Source: JARYMI01 sp964550915
GTDB taxonomy: Bacteria > Acidobacteriota > Aminicenantia > Aminicenantales > UBA8522
Length of the DNA: 31,153 nucleotides
Direction: 5' to 3'
NCBI GenBank assembly: GCA_964550915.1
Contig: CAZKBY010000004.1
Coordinates: 1-31,153, forward strand
Part shown: positions 23,792-31,153 of the stretch, in pieces
How the letters are laid out: each line of letters starts with the position of its first letter
How positions within the stretch are numbered: the first letter of the stretch is position 1
Notes under the pieces: model-generated
What the model was told of the DNA's origin: nothing
The model's database searches: none
Seen by the model: the letters and a program-made list of their open reading frames with translations, nothing else
Position numbers and translations under genes: made by a program

Positions 23792-26488
23792 TTAGAAATC
23801 CAGCCGCGCTCCGAATTGAATCCGGCGCGGGCTCCCCGCCGCCAGCGGCTTTCCGAAGTTGGCCGTGCCGTACCTCGTATAGATGCTGCCGAAATTGACT
23901 CTGTTCGTCACGTTATACGCCTCAGCCAAGAGCTGGAAACGGAAACGGCTGATCGTGATGTACTTGGATAACCTCAGGTTTATCGCATAGGCGTCAAAAC
24001 CGCGGCGCGAATTGCGATTCCAGTCGACATAGTCAGTGTTCAAACTGTCTTTATTCACGTCAGTGGCGTAGATGGCGGTCCACGGGGTTTTGGAGTTATA
24101 CGAAAAGAGCCCGCTTAGCTGAAAACCGAACGGTAGATTGACGATCAACGAGGCAGCAACCCTGTGGCGGGCATCGTTATTCGTATAGCTATACTGCCTT
24201 TCCCAGGCATTATCGTCATAACTCCAGGCAATCGTCTGCTCAGTCTCCACATCAGCCTTGGATTCAGAAAGCGTGTAGGAGATGTCCAAAGCCCAGCCGT
24301 GAGAAAAGCGCTTGGTCAACGTAAAATAAATCGCTCTGTAATCGCTTCTTCCGTTGTCCGTGTACGTGTATTCGTTGCCCTTTGTTGGATCTTTGTGTTG
24401 AGTTTTTGTCCCTGGAATGATCGGGTTGAAGTTCTCCAGCCGCGTGAAGTTTCTTCCTCTTGTCAAGACAAGGTCCACGCCCAGAGAGAAGTCGCTCAAA
24501 ATCTCTCTTTCAGCCCCTAAGGTCATTTGAGTCGAGGTGGGCGGAGCTAAGCCCGGGATTGTGTCATATTTATCAATGGGGATGACGCCCGGGATAGGAG
24601 GCACGAAAGGATTGGGTGAAAAGGGATCTGGGTAACCCGGATAAAAAATCGTCCTGATGTCCATGGCCGCCATCAAGCCGGCGACGAGCCCGATATTCAA
24701 TATGGGGTTTTGGGTGAACCTTCCAACGCCGCCACGGATGGATGTCTTTCCGTCTCCGATGGGATCCCAACTGAATCCAAACCTAGGGTTGAGGTGGTTG
24801 ATGTGGCCGTGGTCGAGATCGATATCCTTACAGGAATAATAATTCCATCTGAGCCCGAGGTTGAGAGACAATCGGCGATGGACTCTCCAGGTGTCTTGAA
24901 TAAAAACTCCTGCCTCCCTATAAGGATAATCAAAATCCCTGACTCCCTTATTGTAGACGAAATAAAGCGGATAGGTGCTGAAATCCGCCGCATCGAAGGG
25001 CTTATCTGTCAGGAAAACGAAGTATCCCGGGATGTATTGATCGGCATAGCCTGCCAGAGAGATGAGAGAAAAATCAACGCCGAATTTGATGTTGTGATTT
25101 TCGAGATACCAGCTGAAGTTATCGTTGAACTGGAATCTGTTTTCATCGTACGCCTGGGGAAGGTTCCCGGGCTTCCCAAAATACCCTGAGGGACGGTCCA
25201 CCGTGTACGTTCCGGGATAGTAGACGGAGAGATCTGTTTTCGTTAACGAATACAGGAATCTGAACTCGTTCATGGAGTTATCCGAAGGGTACGAAATCCA
25301 GCTTCCCTGCGCTTCATGAACAGTCCACTTGTTGTCGTAGCCCCTTTCTTTGGTGGAAAGTCCGCCTATTCCCAGGTTTGTAGATTTTTGCGCATCCAGA
25401 GTGTAACGCAATGAGAGGAGGTGCTTCTCGCTGAGCTGATAGTTGAACTTTGCCAGCAACTGGTTGGGAACCTGGCGCCTGGCGACTTCTTCTTTCGGGA
25501 CCAAGGGAGAAGTGATAAGGGCATAATCCTCATGCCTCATGCCCTGGTACGAAAGGAAGAAATGAGCTTTGTCTTTTTTGATCGGCCCTCCCAGGACTCC
25601 GCCAAAAATGTAATGAGAATATGGAGCTTCGCTCCATTGTTCTTTGGGGAGCTCGGGACCTTGATACGCGGCATGGTTGACAAAATAGTTGACATCGTCA
25701 AAAGCTTCGTCCCTGTAAAAGAAAGAAAGCCGGCCTTTAAACTCGTTTGTTCCGGACCTGGTGACGGCTGTCCAGACCATCCCAGAGGAGTTTCCGTATT
25801 CGGCCTGATACTGGTTGGTGATGACGCGGAATTCCTGAATGGCGTCTGCAGGAATAGCTGACCTCTGGGCATTCGTTCCCACCCATTCGTTGGAGACACC
25901 GTCTACGATGATCTCTTCGCTTCCGGCCGGCAGAGCATTCGACCGGCTTCCCTGAACACCCGCTTTCATCATCGCCAGGTCGCCGAAATTACGGTCTAAA
26001 AGCGGCAGGTCTTCAATTTTTGAACGGTCGATAACCTTGCTCACCTCAGACCTGGTGACTTCGACCATGGGGGATGCGGCGGTGACCGTGACTTCTTCTT
26101 CGATGGCCGCTGCTGTCAGAGCAAAATCAATTTTCAACCTCGCTCCCACGTTGAATACGAGGCCCAGCCTTTTCTGAGTCTTAAACCCTGAAAGGCTGAC
26201 CTCGATTTCGTATTGTCCAGGCTGAATACCCGAAATGATGTAATAGCCGTCTGGCCGAGAAGTCGCGCTGTATGAGTAACCCGTTTCCGTGTTCTTCAAG
26301 AGCAACGCCACTCCAGGCAGAGCACTGCCCTGCTCGTCTGAGATTATTCCTTCAAGAGTCACGAGAGTTGTCTGGGCAACTGCTTTTTCGCCAGCCAAGA
26401 AAAAGAACAATATTAAACACGCCAAATAAAAGAGGGCCCTTTTTTCTCCTTGCTTTTTTTCCATCTTTCCCCTCTTCCTAAATTTCAT
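23792..26488 (-). CDS. TonB-dependent receptor with N-terminal carboxypeptidase-regulatory domain
   Basis: 898-residue outer-membrane receptor. A signal peptide ends near AVAQ; residues about 44-125 form the carboxypeptidase-regulatory-like domain (LEGIISDEQGSALPGVALLL ... YEIEVSLSGFKTQKRLG); the plug follows with EEVTVTAASPMVEVTRSEVS, IIVDGVSNEW and the AVTRSGTNEFKGRLSFFYRD region; the barrel runs to a terminal Phe (IQFGARLDF). This 'TonB receptor, oar-like' class takes up or exports large nutrients, peptides or oligosaccharides with ExbB/TonB energy. There is no SusD gene beside it. An in-frame ATG at 26464 with GAGGGG 4 nt before it is an alternative start. It heads the operon running to 18591 and its promoter carries a GntR-like site (26598-26610). 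Confidence 0.9.
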   Translation of the reverse strand: MKFRKRGKMEKKQGEKRALFYLACLILFFFLAGEKAVAQTTLVTLEGIISDEQGSALPGVALLLKNTETGYSYSATSRPDGYYIISGIQPGQYEIEVSLSGFKTQKRLGLVFNVGARLKIDFALTAAAIEEEVTVTAASPMVEVTRSEVSKVIDRSKIEDLPLLDRNFGDLAMMKAGVQGSRSNALPAGSEEIIVDGVSNEWVGTNAQRSAIPADAIQEFRVITNQYQAEYGNSSGMVWTAVTRSGTNEFKGRLSFFYRDEAFDDVNYFVNHAAYQGPELPKEQWSEAPYSHYIFGGVLGGPIKKDKAHFFLSYQGMRHEDYALITSPLVPKEEVARRQVPNQLLAKFNYQLSEKHLLSLRYTLDAQKSTNLGIGGLSTKERGYDNKWTVHEAQGSWISYPSDNSMNEFRFLYSLTKTDLSVYYPGTYTVDRPSGYFGKPGNLPQAYDENRFQFNDNFSWYLENHNIKFGVDFSLISLAGYADQYIPGYFVFLTDKPFDAADFSTYPLYFVYNKGVRDFDYPYREAGVFIQDTWRVHRRLSLNLGLRWNYYSCKDIDLDHGHINHLNPRFGFSWDPIGDGKTSIRGGVGRFTQNPILNIGLVAGLMAAMDIRTIFYPGYPDPFSPNPFVPPIPGVIPIDKYDTIPGLAPPTSTQMTLGAEREILSDFSLGVDLVLTRGRNFTRLENFNPIIPGTKTQHKDPTKGNEYTYTDNGRSDYRAIYFTLTKRFSHGWALDISYTLSESKADVETEQTIAWSYDDNAWERQYSYTNNDARHRVAASLIVNLPFGFQLSGLFSYNSKTPWTAIYATDVNKDSLNTDYVDWNRNSRRGFDAYAINLRLSKYITISRFRFQLLAEAYNVTNRVNFGSIYTRYGTANFGKPLAAGSPRRIQFGARLDF

Positions 26489-26597
26489 TTTAGAAACCTC
26501 ACATCGACTTTAATTGTAAACTCAGGTCATTCTCACCCCTGCTTTTAACAATTTTTCCTCGGAAAAAATTCCGAATCCCTTTCATTTCGGCTATACT

Positions 26598-26623
26598 CTA
26601 TAGAATATAGCACCAGTTGTCAA
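26598..26623 (-). promoter_or_regulatory. Promoter with overlapping GntR-like operator for the TonB-receptor operon
   Basis: On the minus strand TTGACA (26623-26618) is followed by an AT-rich -10 region, either TATAGA after 15 nt or TAGAGT after 17 nt. The operator-like CTATAGAATATAG (26598-26610; arms CTATA/TATAG around GAA) covers the spacer and -10. A bound protein would block polymerase. Confidence 0.55.
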
Positions 26624-26764
26624 GTTTTTTTAGATTCCGGCTGGAACTTTTTATGTCGCGGGTTTGGCGTTCGGTGAGGAGTGGTCGATCAACGTTGCGC
26701 TTAAAATTTTGAGTTGGATAGCTGAGATAATTACGCCAGTCTCTAGGGTCAGCTAAATTCTGGG

Positions 26765-26799
26765 TTGACTTCGATATCGCTACATTTTATAGAATATAG
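26765..26799 (+). promoter_or_regulatory. Promoter with overlapping GntR-like operator for the secreted serine hydrolase
   Basis: TTGACT (26765-26770), 17 nt, TATAGA (26788-26793). The -10 is the first half of TATAGAATATAG (26788-26799), a 12-mer identical to 26599-26610 on the other side of the same divergent gap. The rest of the 358-bp gap (26489-26846) holds no gene. Confidence 0.55.
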
Positions 26800-26846
26800 T
26801 TTACTGAAATTCGGCGTCCTGGATGGGCGCTAACAGGAGGAAACAT

Positions 26847-28412
26847 TTGACAAAAAGGATCATTGCATTTTTCGCTGCCCTCGTTGTATTCGTGCTTTTC
26901 CTTTACCCAGCGCCCGCCGCAATGCAGGAAGAAGCTCGTCTCGATCCCAAGGATTTTTCCGCATTCGTCCACAGAACCCTGGACGAATGGAAAGTTCCCG
27001 GCACCGGGATCTCCATCGTTAAGGGCGGGAAAGTCATCCTTGCCGAAGGGTACGGTTTTAGGGATGTTAAGAACAAGCTGCCAGTGACCGCTCAGACGAT
27101 CTTCGCCATTGTCTCGTCCACCAAGGCGTTCACGGCGACTGCCTTGGGAATCCTCGTAGACGAGAAAAAGCTCGAGTGGGACAAGCGGGTCAGGGATTAT
27201 CTTCCCACGTTCAGACTCCAGGACGAGTTCGCTACGGCGCAAATGACCCCGCGCGACCTGCTCTGCCATCGGTCTGGATTGCCCCGGCACGAATTCGTCT
27301 GGCTCGGGACTTCGTTTTCTCGGAAGGAGCTGTTCGATCGGCTGCGCTATTTAGAGCCCAGAGCCGATTTCAGGGCTATTTTTCAGTACAACAATCTTAT
27401 GTTCTTGACGGCTGGCTACCTGGCCGGAGAAGTCACGGGCTCAACATGGGAAGACGTTGTCCGCACCCGCATCTTCGAACCTTTAGGCATGAAGGACAGC
27501 AACTTCTCTGTGGAGGATTCCCGGAAGAAGCCGGACCACGCGCTGCCCTACGGGGAAAAAGATGACAAGGTCATCGAGATACCTTTCCGGAACATCGACG
27601 CCATAGGGCCGGCCGGTTCGATCAATTCCAGCGCCCTGGACATGGCTCAATGGGTTTTATTCAGTCTTAATAAAGGCAGGGTCGGGGACAAACAAGTTAT
27701 TTCTGCGGCCAGCCTTTCAGAGATCCATTCGCCCCAGATGGTCATCCAGGAGAACGTGTTCCGCATCCTCGAAAGATTTCCCGAAATGGCCACGACGACC
27801 TACGGATTGGGCTGGTTCATCACGAGCTACAGAGGACATCCCTGGATCCATCACGGCGGGTCCATCGACGGCTTCAGGGCCTTGGTTGCCTTTCTGCCCC
27901 GGGAAAACATCGGAGTCGTCGTTCTGTGCAACAAAAACGGAACCGACTTTCCCGAGATAGTCGCCATGAACGTCTTCGACCGCCTGCTGGGACTCGATCA
28001 GGTCTCCTGGAGCGGCCGCTACATGGAGATCCGGGACAAGAGAAAAGCAGAGGCCGAGAAGAGAAGAACCCAGCCCGACAAGGACCAGAAGACGGGCACC
28101 CGGCCATCCCATCCGCTCGAGGATTACGCAGGGGACTACGTTCATCCGGCTTACGGGACACTCACCATTATTAAAAAGGGGGATGGCCTCCGGGCGAAGC
28201 GTTGGGATACGACCTTCACCGTGAGTCATTATCACTATGACGTCTTCGAGCTGGCGAACGAAGAGAGCGGGATGAAGCTTAAGGCATCGTTTACTTCAGA
28301 CCTCAAGGGGAACGTGGCTTCGGTGTCCATCCCCTTCGCCCAGGGCGTCAAGGATATCGTCTTCACGCGCGCCCCGGAGAGGCCTGCCAGCGGACAAACC
28401 CCAACCAAGTAG
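26847..28412 (+). CDS. Secreted beta-lactamase-family (class C/PBP4-like) serine hydrolase
   Basis: 521 residues from a TTG start at 26847, preferred because AGGAGG (26835-26840) is 6 nt upstream; an ATG at 26823 in the same frame has no ribosome site and that site would fall inside the gene. A signal peptide (IIAFFAALVVFVLFLYPAPAA) leads to the catalytic domain: Ser90-x-x-Lys93 in SSTK, Tyr181 in QYNN, and HHGGSIDG (HxG in place of KTG, His336). A charged linker rich in Lys and Arg (about 405-430) joins a C-terminal DUF3471/lipocalin-like domain (LEDYAGDYVHPAYGTLTI). Such enzymes are usually D-aminopeptidases, esterases or muropeptide/peptide hydrolases rather than drug-resistance enzymes. 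It shares a divergent regulatory gap with the TonB operon. Confidence 0.87.
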   Translation: MTKRIIAFFAALVVFVLFLYPAPAAMQEEARLDPKDFSAFVHRTLDEWKVPGTGISIVKGGKVILAEGYGFRDVKNKLPVTAQTIFAIVSSTKAFTATALGILVDEKKLEWDKRVRDYLPTFRLQDEFATAQMTPRDLLCHRSGLPRHEFVWLGTSFSRKELFDRLRYLEPRADFRAIFQYNNLMFLTAGYLAGEVTGSTWEDVVRTRIFEPLGMKDSNFSVEDSRKKPDHALPYGEKDDKVIEIPFRNIDAIGPAGSINSSALDMAQWVLFSLNKGRVGDKQVISAASLSEIHSPQMVIQENVFRILERFPEMATTTYGLGWFITSYRGHPWIHHGGSIDGFRALVAFLPRENIGVVVLCNKNGTDFPEIVAMNVFDRLLGLDQVSWSGRYMEIRDKRKAEAEKRRTQPDKDQKTGTRPSHPLEDYAGDYVHPAYGTLTIIKKGDGLRAKRWDTTFTVSHYHYDVFELANEESGMKLKASFTSDLKGNVASVSIPFAQGVKDIVFTRAPERPASGQTPTK

Positions 28413-28448
28413 AGCGCGGCTTTAAAAAGCGGGCCCGGCGACACACCA

Positions 28449-29660
28449 CTAGATCCGTTTGAGCTTTTTCAAGAACGCCGGGTCGATGTCGACTCCGAGT
28501 CCCGGAAGCTCAGGAAGCGTGATCGTGCCGGCCTGGCCGACCGTCATGCCGCCAATAATCGGGTCCAGGGTGTGGACTGCATAAGAGTCGAGGTCGGCGA
28601 ATGTGATGTTCCTCTGGGAGGCTACGACGTGGGCGCCGGCCGTGAGGGCGAGGCGAGTCTCCAGCATGCAACCGACCATGCAGCGTATGTTGGCCGCGTC
28701 GGCGAGGTGAGCAATCCGAACGGAATTCATCATCCCACCGGCTTTCATCAGCTTGATGTTGAAATAATCGCAGGCCTCGGCCTTGATTAGCTTCATGGCG
28801 TCCTGGGGAAGGAAAAGAGATTCGTCGGCGCACAGGGGGATAGGGCTCTCGTTTCGTACGGTTTTCAGGCCGGCCACGTCCCAGGCGACGACTGGCTGTT
28901 CTACGAACTGGACGTTGAACCGCTCCATCTTGCGGAGCGCGTAAATGGCCTGAGGGACTGTCCAGCCCTGGTTGGCGTCGATCCTGAGGCTGACGTCCTT
29001 CCCGATGGCCTCGCGGACCGCCCGGACACGCTCGGCGTCGAGATCCGGCTCGAGCCCCACTTTTATCTTGATATTCTTATAACCCCGGGCGCTATATCCC
29101 CCGGCGCTGGCAGCCATTTTCTCGGGCTTGTCCATGCCGACTGTGACATCAGTCTCGAAGGTCCTCTTGTCCCCCCCTAAGAGCCGGAAGATCGGGAGGC
29201 TCGCGGCCTTTCCGAGGATGTCCATCAGGGCCATGTCGAAAGCGGCCACGATACTCGGGTTGGAATGGACGATATGCCCGATCTCAGCAATCAGGGTATC
29301 CTCTGTCAGGGGATTCTTGCCTTTGATCATCTCCCGGATGCTCCGGGCCATCATGAGGTTTGTATCCTGAGTGTCCCCGGTGATGGCGGGGAAGGGGCTC
29401 GATTCGCCCAGTCCCACGAGGTTCGAATCCGTGACGATGCGAACCAGGACGTTGTAGGCGGCTGAAAATATGCCCAAGGATACGCGGAACGGCTCTTTGA
29501 GCGGGATGTCGAAAGCGTAGAGCTCGACGTCTTTGATCCGGAGCTTCCCGGCAGCGTTTTTTTCAAGCTTCTTAGGAGCAGCAGTCGAGCCGAGCGGCGT
29601 CTTTGATGCCAAGATTACGGGCCCCCTCGCCTTTAGGAAGGTTTTTCGCGATTGGGACAT
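28449..29660 (-). CDS. Dipeptide epimerase (enolase superfamily, MLE subgroup)
   Basis: 403 residues. The enolase-superfamily catalytic set is complete: KIK (198-200), Asp228 in RIDANQGW, Glu254 in VEQPV, Asp279 in ADES and Lys303 in NIKLMKAGG. The AFADLDSY-like DxD (356-358) is the feature that marks dipeptide epimerases such as L-Ala-D/L-Glu epimerase, where it binds the dipeptide amino end. Specificity cannot be read. The first 40 residues are an extra segment: SRKTFLK resembles a Tat motif but the stretch after it (ARGPVILASKTPLG) is too short and polar for a normal signal. GAGGA lies 5 nt before the ATG and the gene begins 12 bp after the CocE-type gene upstream, so the two form an operon. 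The stop faces that of the serine hydrolase, 36 bp away. Confidence 0.88.
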   Translation of the reverse strand: MSQSRKTFLKARGPVILASKTPLGSTAAPKKLEKNAAGKLRIKDVELYAFDIPLKEPFRVSLGIFSAAYNVLVRIVTDSNLVGLGESSPFPAITGDTQDTNLMMARSIREMIKGKNPLTEDTLIAEIGHIVHSNPSIVAAFDMALMDILGKAASLPIFRLLGGDKRTFETDVTVGMDKPEKMAASAGGYSARGYKNIKIKVGLEPDLDAERVRAVREAIGKDVSLRIDANQGWTVPQAIYALRKMERFNVQFVEQPVVAWDVAGLKTVRNESPIPLCADESLFLPQDAMKLIKAEACDYFNIKLMKAGGMMNSVRIAHLADAANIRCMVGCMLETRLALTAGAHVVASQRNITFADLDSYAVHTLDPIIGGMTVGQAGTITLPELPGLGVDIDPAFLKKLKRI

Positions 29661-29672
29661 GGAATCCTCGTT

Positions 29673-31153
29673 TCATTTCGGCGGAATGACTGGCAGGACG
29701 ATGTGAGAGGGATGCTTCGCATCATGAAAGACTATCTGGTGGGCTATCTGCATCTTGGTGTCCATCCCGAATTGACTGCCCGTATTGAGGTTGCGGTCGA
29801 ACTTGGGGAACGCGGCCGAGGCGATGTGGACGCGGATGCGGTGGCCTTTCCGGATGAGCATCGAGGTCACCCAGCAATCGATCGTGTATTCGTAGATTTT
29901 TCCTGGCTCGATGGGGGAGGGATTCTCGAAAGATTCCCGAAAGCTGGCCCGGATGACGCCGTCGTTGAGCCGCAGAGCATATCCGTCCGGATGAACATCG
30001 ATGAGCATGGCGTTCCAGTCGGTATCAGGTGCCGATGATGAGGCAAACAGCTTGACGGTGAGGGGACCTGTAAGCTCTATGTCCTGTTCGAGCGGCGGCG
30101 TCGTATAGACGAGGACATCCTTCCGCTCTCCTACCGGGCGATAATCATCCGGTCCGCCGATTTGGCCGCTTGAGACCGGCATGATGAACGGAGTTGGGTC
30201 GGCCGGGTCGTAGTCATATCTGTCCGGAGGCTCGTTCTTCGGCTGAGCGGGGGACAACACGCCGTCACCGGATTGAGTATTGGCCTTGCCCGCGGAGTGG
30301 AAATAATACTTTGTCCATTGCGTTGTTGGAAGGGGCCAATCTGGCTCGTCGCGCCACGTGTTTGCGCCCATGACAAAGATGCGGACTGGCGCCTCTGCAT
30401 CCACTCCGTTGGGTGCCCCTTTCAGCCAGCGGTCGAACCAACGGAGCAAGGTTTCCTGAAGGTCGATCTTGGAAGAAGGGCCGAAGTCGAGAATGCCTAT
30501 CTTAGTGACCGAGTTGACGGCGTGGGGCCAGGGCCCTACCAGTAGTTTCTGGCCCTTGCGCCCGAGCCGCCTCATAGCGGTGAAATTTCTGAATGTCCCG
30601 GGCTGGTCATCGTCGTACCATCCCGAGATGTGCAGGACCGGAATATCTATCTTATCGTAGTGCCGCTCGTAATCGACTATCTTCCAGTAATCATCGTAGG
30701 TCGGGTGCGCAAAGAAGCTTTTCCAGAGAGGGATGCGTCGCCCCGTGGCCAACTCGTCGAGCGTGACGAGGGGGAGCTGGCGAATGACCCGGTCGAGACC
30801 GAATTCGCTGGACCTCTGGCCGACGCGATCCGTGGTCCCGATGGCCCAGTCGAGCACGAGGAGCGTTAATGCCCCGTATTGAAAGGGTATGTTATAAAAA
30901 GGGCCGGGAGGGCTGACCAGGACCGCCATCGCCTTCAGATGCGGGGGACGGCTGGCCGCCGCCATCCACTGGTTCTGCCCGCCATAGGAGCCGCCCATGA
31001 TGCCCACGTTGCCATCGCACCAGGGCTGCGCGGCCGCCCATTCGATCGTATCGTAGCCGTCGTCGGCCTCGTCGTGCATGGCGTGGAAGGTGCCGTCCGA
31101 GTCGTGGCGGCCCCGGGAGTCCTCAACGATGTACACGTAGCTGTTCCCGGCGA
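29673..31153 (-). CDS. CocE/NonD-type S15 hydrolase, 5' end beyond the window
   Basis: About 493 codons are visible; the frame stays open to the right edge and reads AGNSYVYIVEDSRGRHDSDG there, so the true start and any signal peptide lie outside. Landmarks are IVEDSRGRHDSDGTF, the nucleophile Ser in GIMGGSYGG, Asp in HISGWYDDD and His in GPWPHAVN, followed by the C-terminal jelly-roll (VLVYTTPPLEQDIELTGP ... YEYTIDCWVTSMLIRKGHRI). It resembles the enzyme at 15123-17015 in architecture but the regions around the nucleophile differ (GGSYGG against GISYPG), so they are not recent copies. Probably hydrolyses acyl esters or amides of amino compounds; the adjacent dipeptide epimerase suggests a peptide-like substrate. 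Confidence 0.88.
   Translation of the reverse strand, partial: AGNSYVYIVEDSRGRHDSDGTFHAMHDEADDGYDTIEWAAAQPWCDGNVGIMGGSYGGQNQWMAAASRPPHLKAMAVLVSPPGPFYNIPFQYGALTLLVLDWAIGTTDRVGQRSSEFGLDRVIRQLPLVTLDELATGRRIPLWKSFFAHPTYDDYWKIVDYERHYDKIDIPVLHISGWYDDDQPGTFRNFTAMRRLGRKGQKLLVGPWPHAVNSVTKIGILDFGPSSKIDLQETLLRWFDRWLKGAPNGVDAEAPVRIFVMGANTWRDEPDWPLPTTQWTKYYFHSAGKANTQSGDGVLSPAQPKNEPPDRYDYDPADPTPFIMPVSSGQIGGPDDYRPVGERKDVLVYTTPPLEQDIELTGPLTVKLFASSSAPDTDWNAMLIDVHPDGYALRLNDGVIRASFRESFENPSPIEPGKIYEYTIDCWVTSMLIRKGHRIRVHIASAAFPKFDRNLNTGSQFGMDTKMQIAHQIVFHDAKHPSHIVLPVIPPK

Noticed and set aside
26847..28412. Antibiotic-resistance beta-lactamase
   Set aside because: It has the fold motifs but also a C-terminal DUF3471-like domain and HxG in place of KTG, as in peptidase/esterase relatives; no resistance role can be supported.

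Overview
This window looks like chromosomal DNA from a Gram-negative, heterotrophic, peptide- and sugar-scavenging bacterium. The best guess is the Acidobacteriota/Aminicenantes part of the tree. The reasons are a SusC-like TonB receptor with an N-terminal carboxypeptidase-regulatory domain next to a GWxTD-domain protein and a carboxypeptidase-regulatory/TPR protein, plus a BNR/sortilin-type secreted protein, several S15/CocE hydrolases and an OprO/P-type porin. This placement is inferred from gene content; no marker gene was searched. I see no tRNA, rRNA, CRISPR array, transposase or integrase.

Layout. 1-290 (-) is the 5' end of a secreted BNR/sortilin-like protein, divergent from an SGLT-type sodium/sugar symporter (508-2052). 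A palindrome-rich gap (2053-2423) precedes an OprO/P-like porin, a TPR lipoprotein, a class IV aminotransferase and a CsgG-family lipoprotein that has a consensus sigma-70 promoter (5679-5707). From 6573 to 10593 (-) lie an ABC-2 exporter (ATPase plus permease) and a one-frame fusion of a Maf nucleotide pyrophosphatase with a RumA/TrmA-type RNA m5U methyltransferase; the fusion appears to be read from a nearly leaderless transcript. A small secreted protein (10741) and a YkvI-like permease (11443) follow on the + strand.

12573-17741 (-) reads as one catabolic operon: FCD-GntR regulator, secreted CocE/alpha-amino-acid-ester-hydrolase-like enzyme, class III aminotransferase, and a DapB/2,4-diaminopentanoate-dehydrogenase-like enzyme (the last two overlap ATGA). 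A paralogous GntR regulator (17849, +) diverges from it. 18591-26488 (-) is a five-gene envelope operon: TonB receptor, GWxTD protein, carboxypeptidase-regulatory/TPR protein, membrane-anchored unknown, secreted esterase. Divergent from it is a secreted beta-lactamase-family serine hydrolase (26847). The window closes with a dipeptide epimerase (28449) and a second CocE-type hydrolase cut by the right edge (both -).

The most interesting signal is regulatory. A perfect 15-bp palindrome (AATATAGACTATATT, 17755-17769) lies just inside the transcript of the first GntR gene. Relatives of it (core TATAGAATAT) sit on the -10 regions of the TonB-receptor promoter, the serine-hydrolase promoter and probably the 10741 promoter. 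This suggests a local GntR regulon that joins uptake, extracellular hydrolysis and intracellular deamination of an unknown amino compound or modified peptide. That pathway is an inference; only the motifs and gene families are seen.
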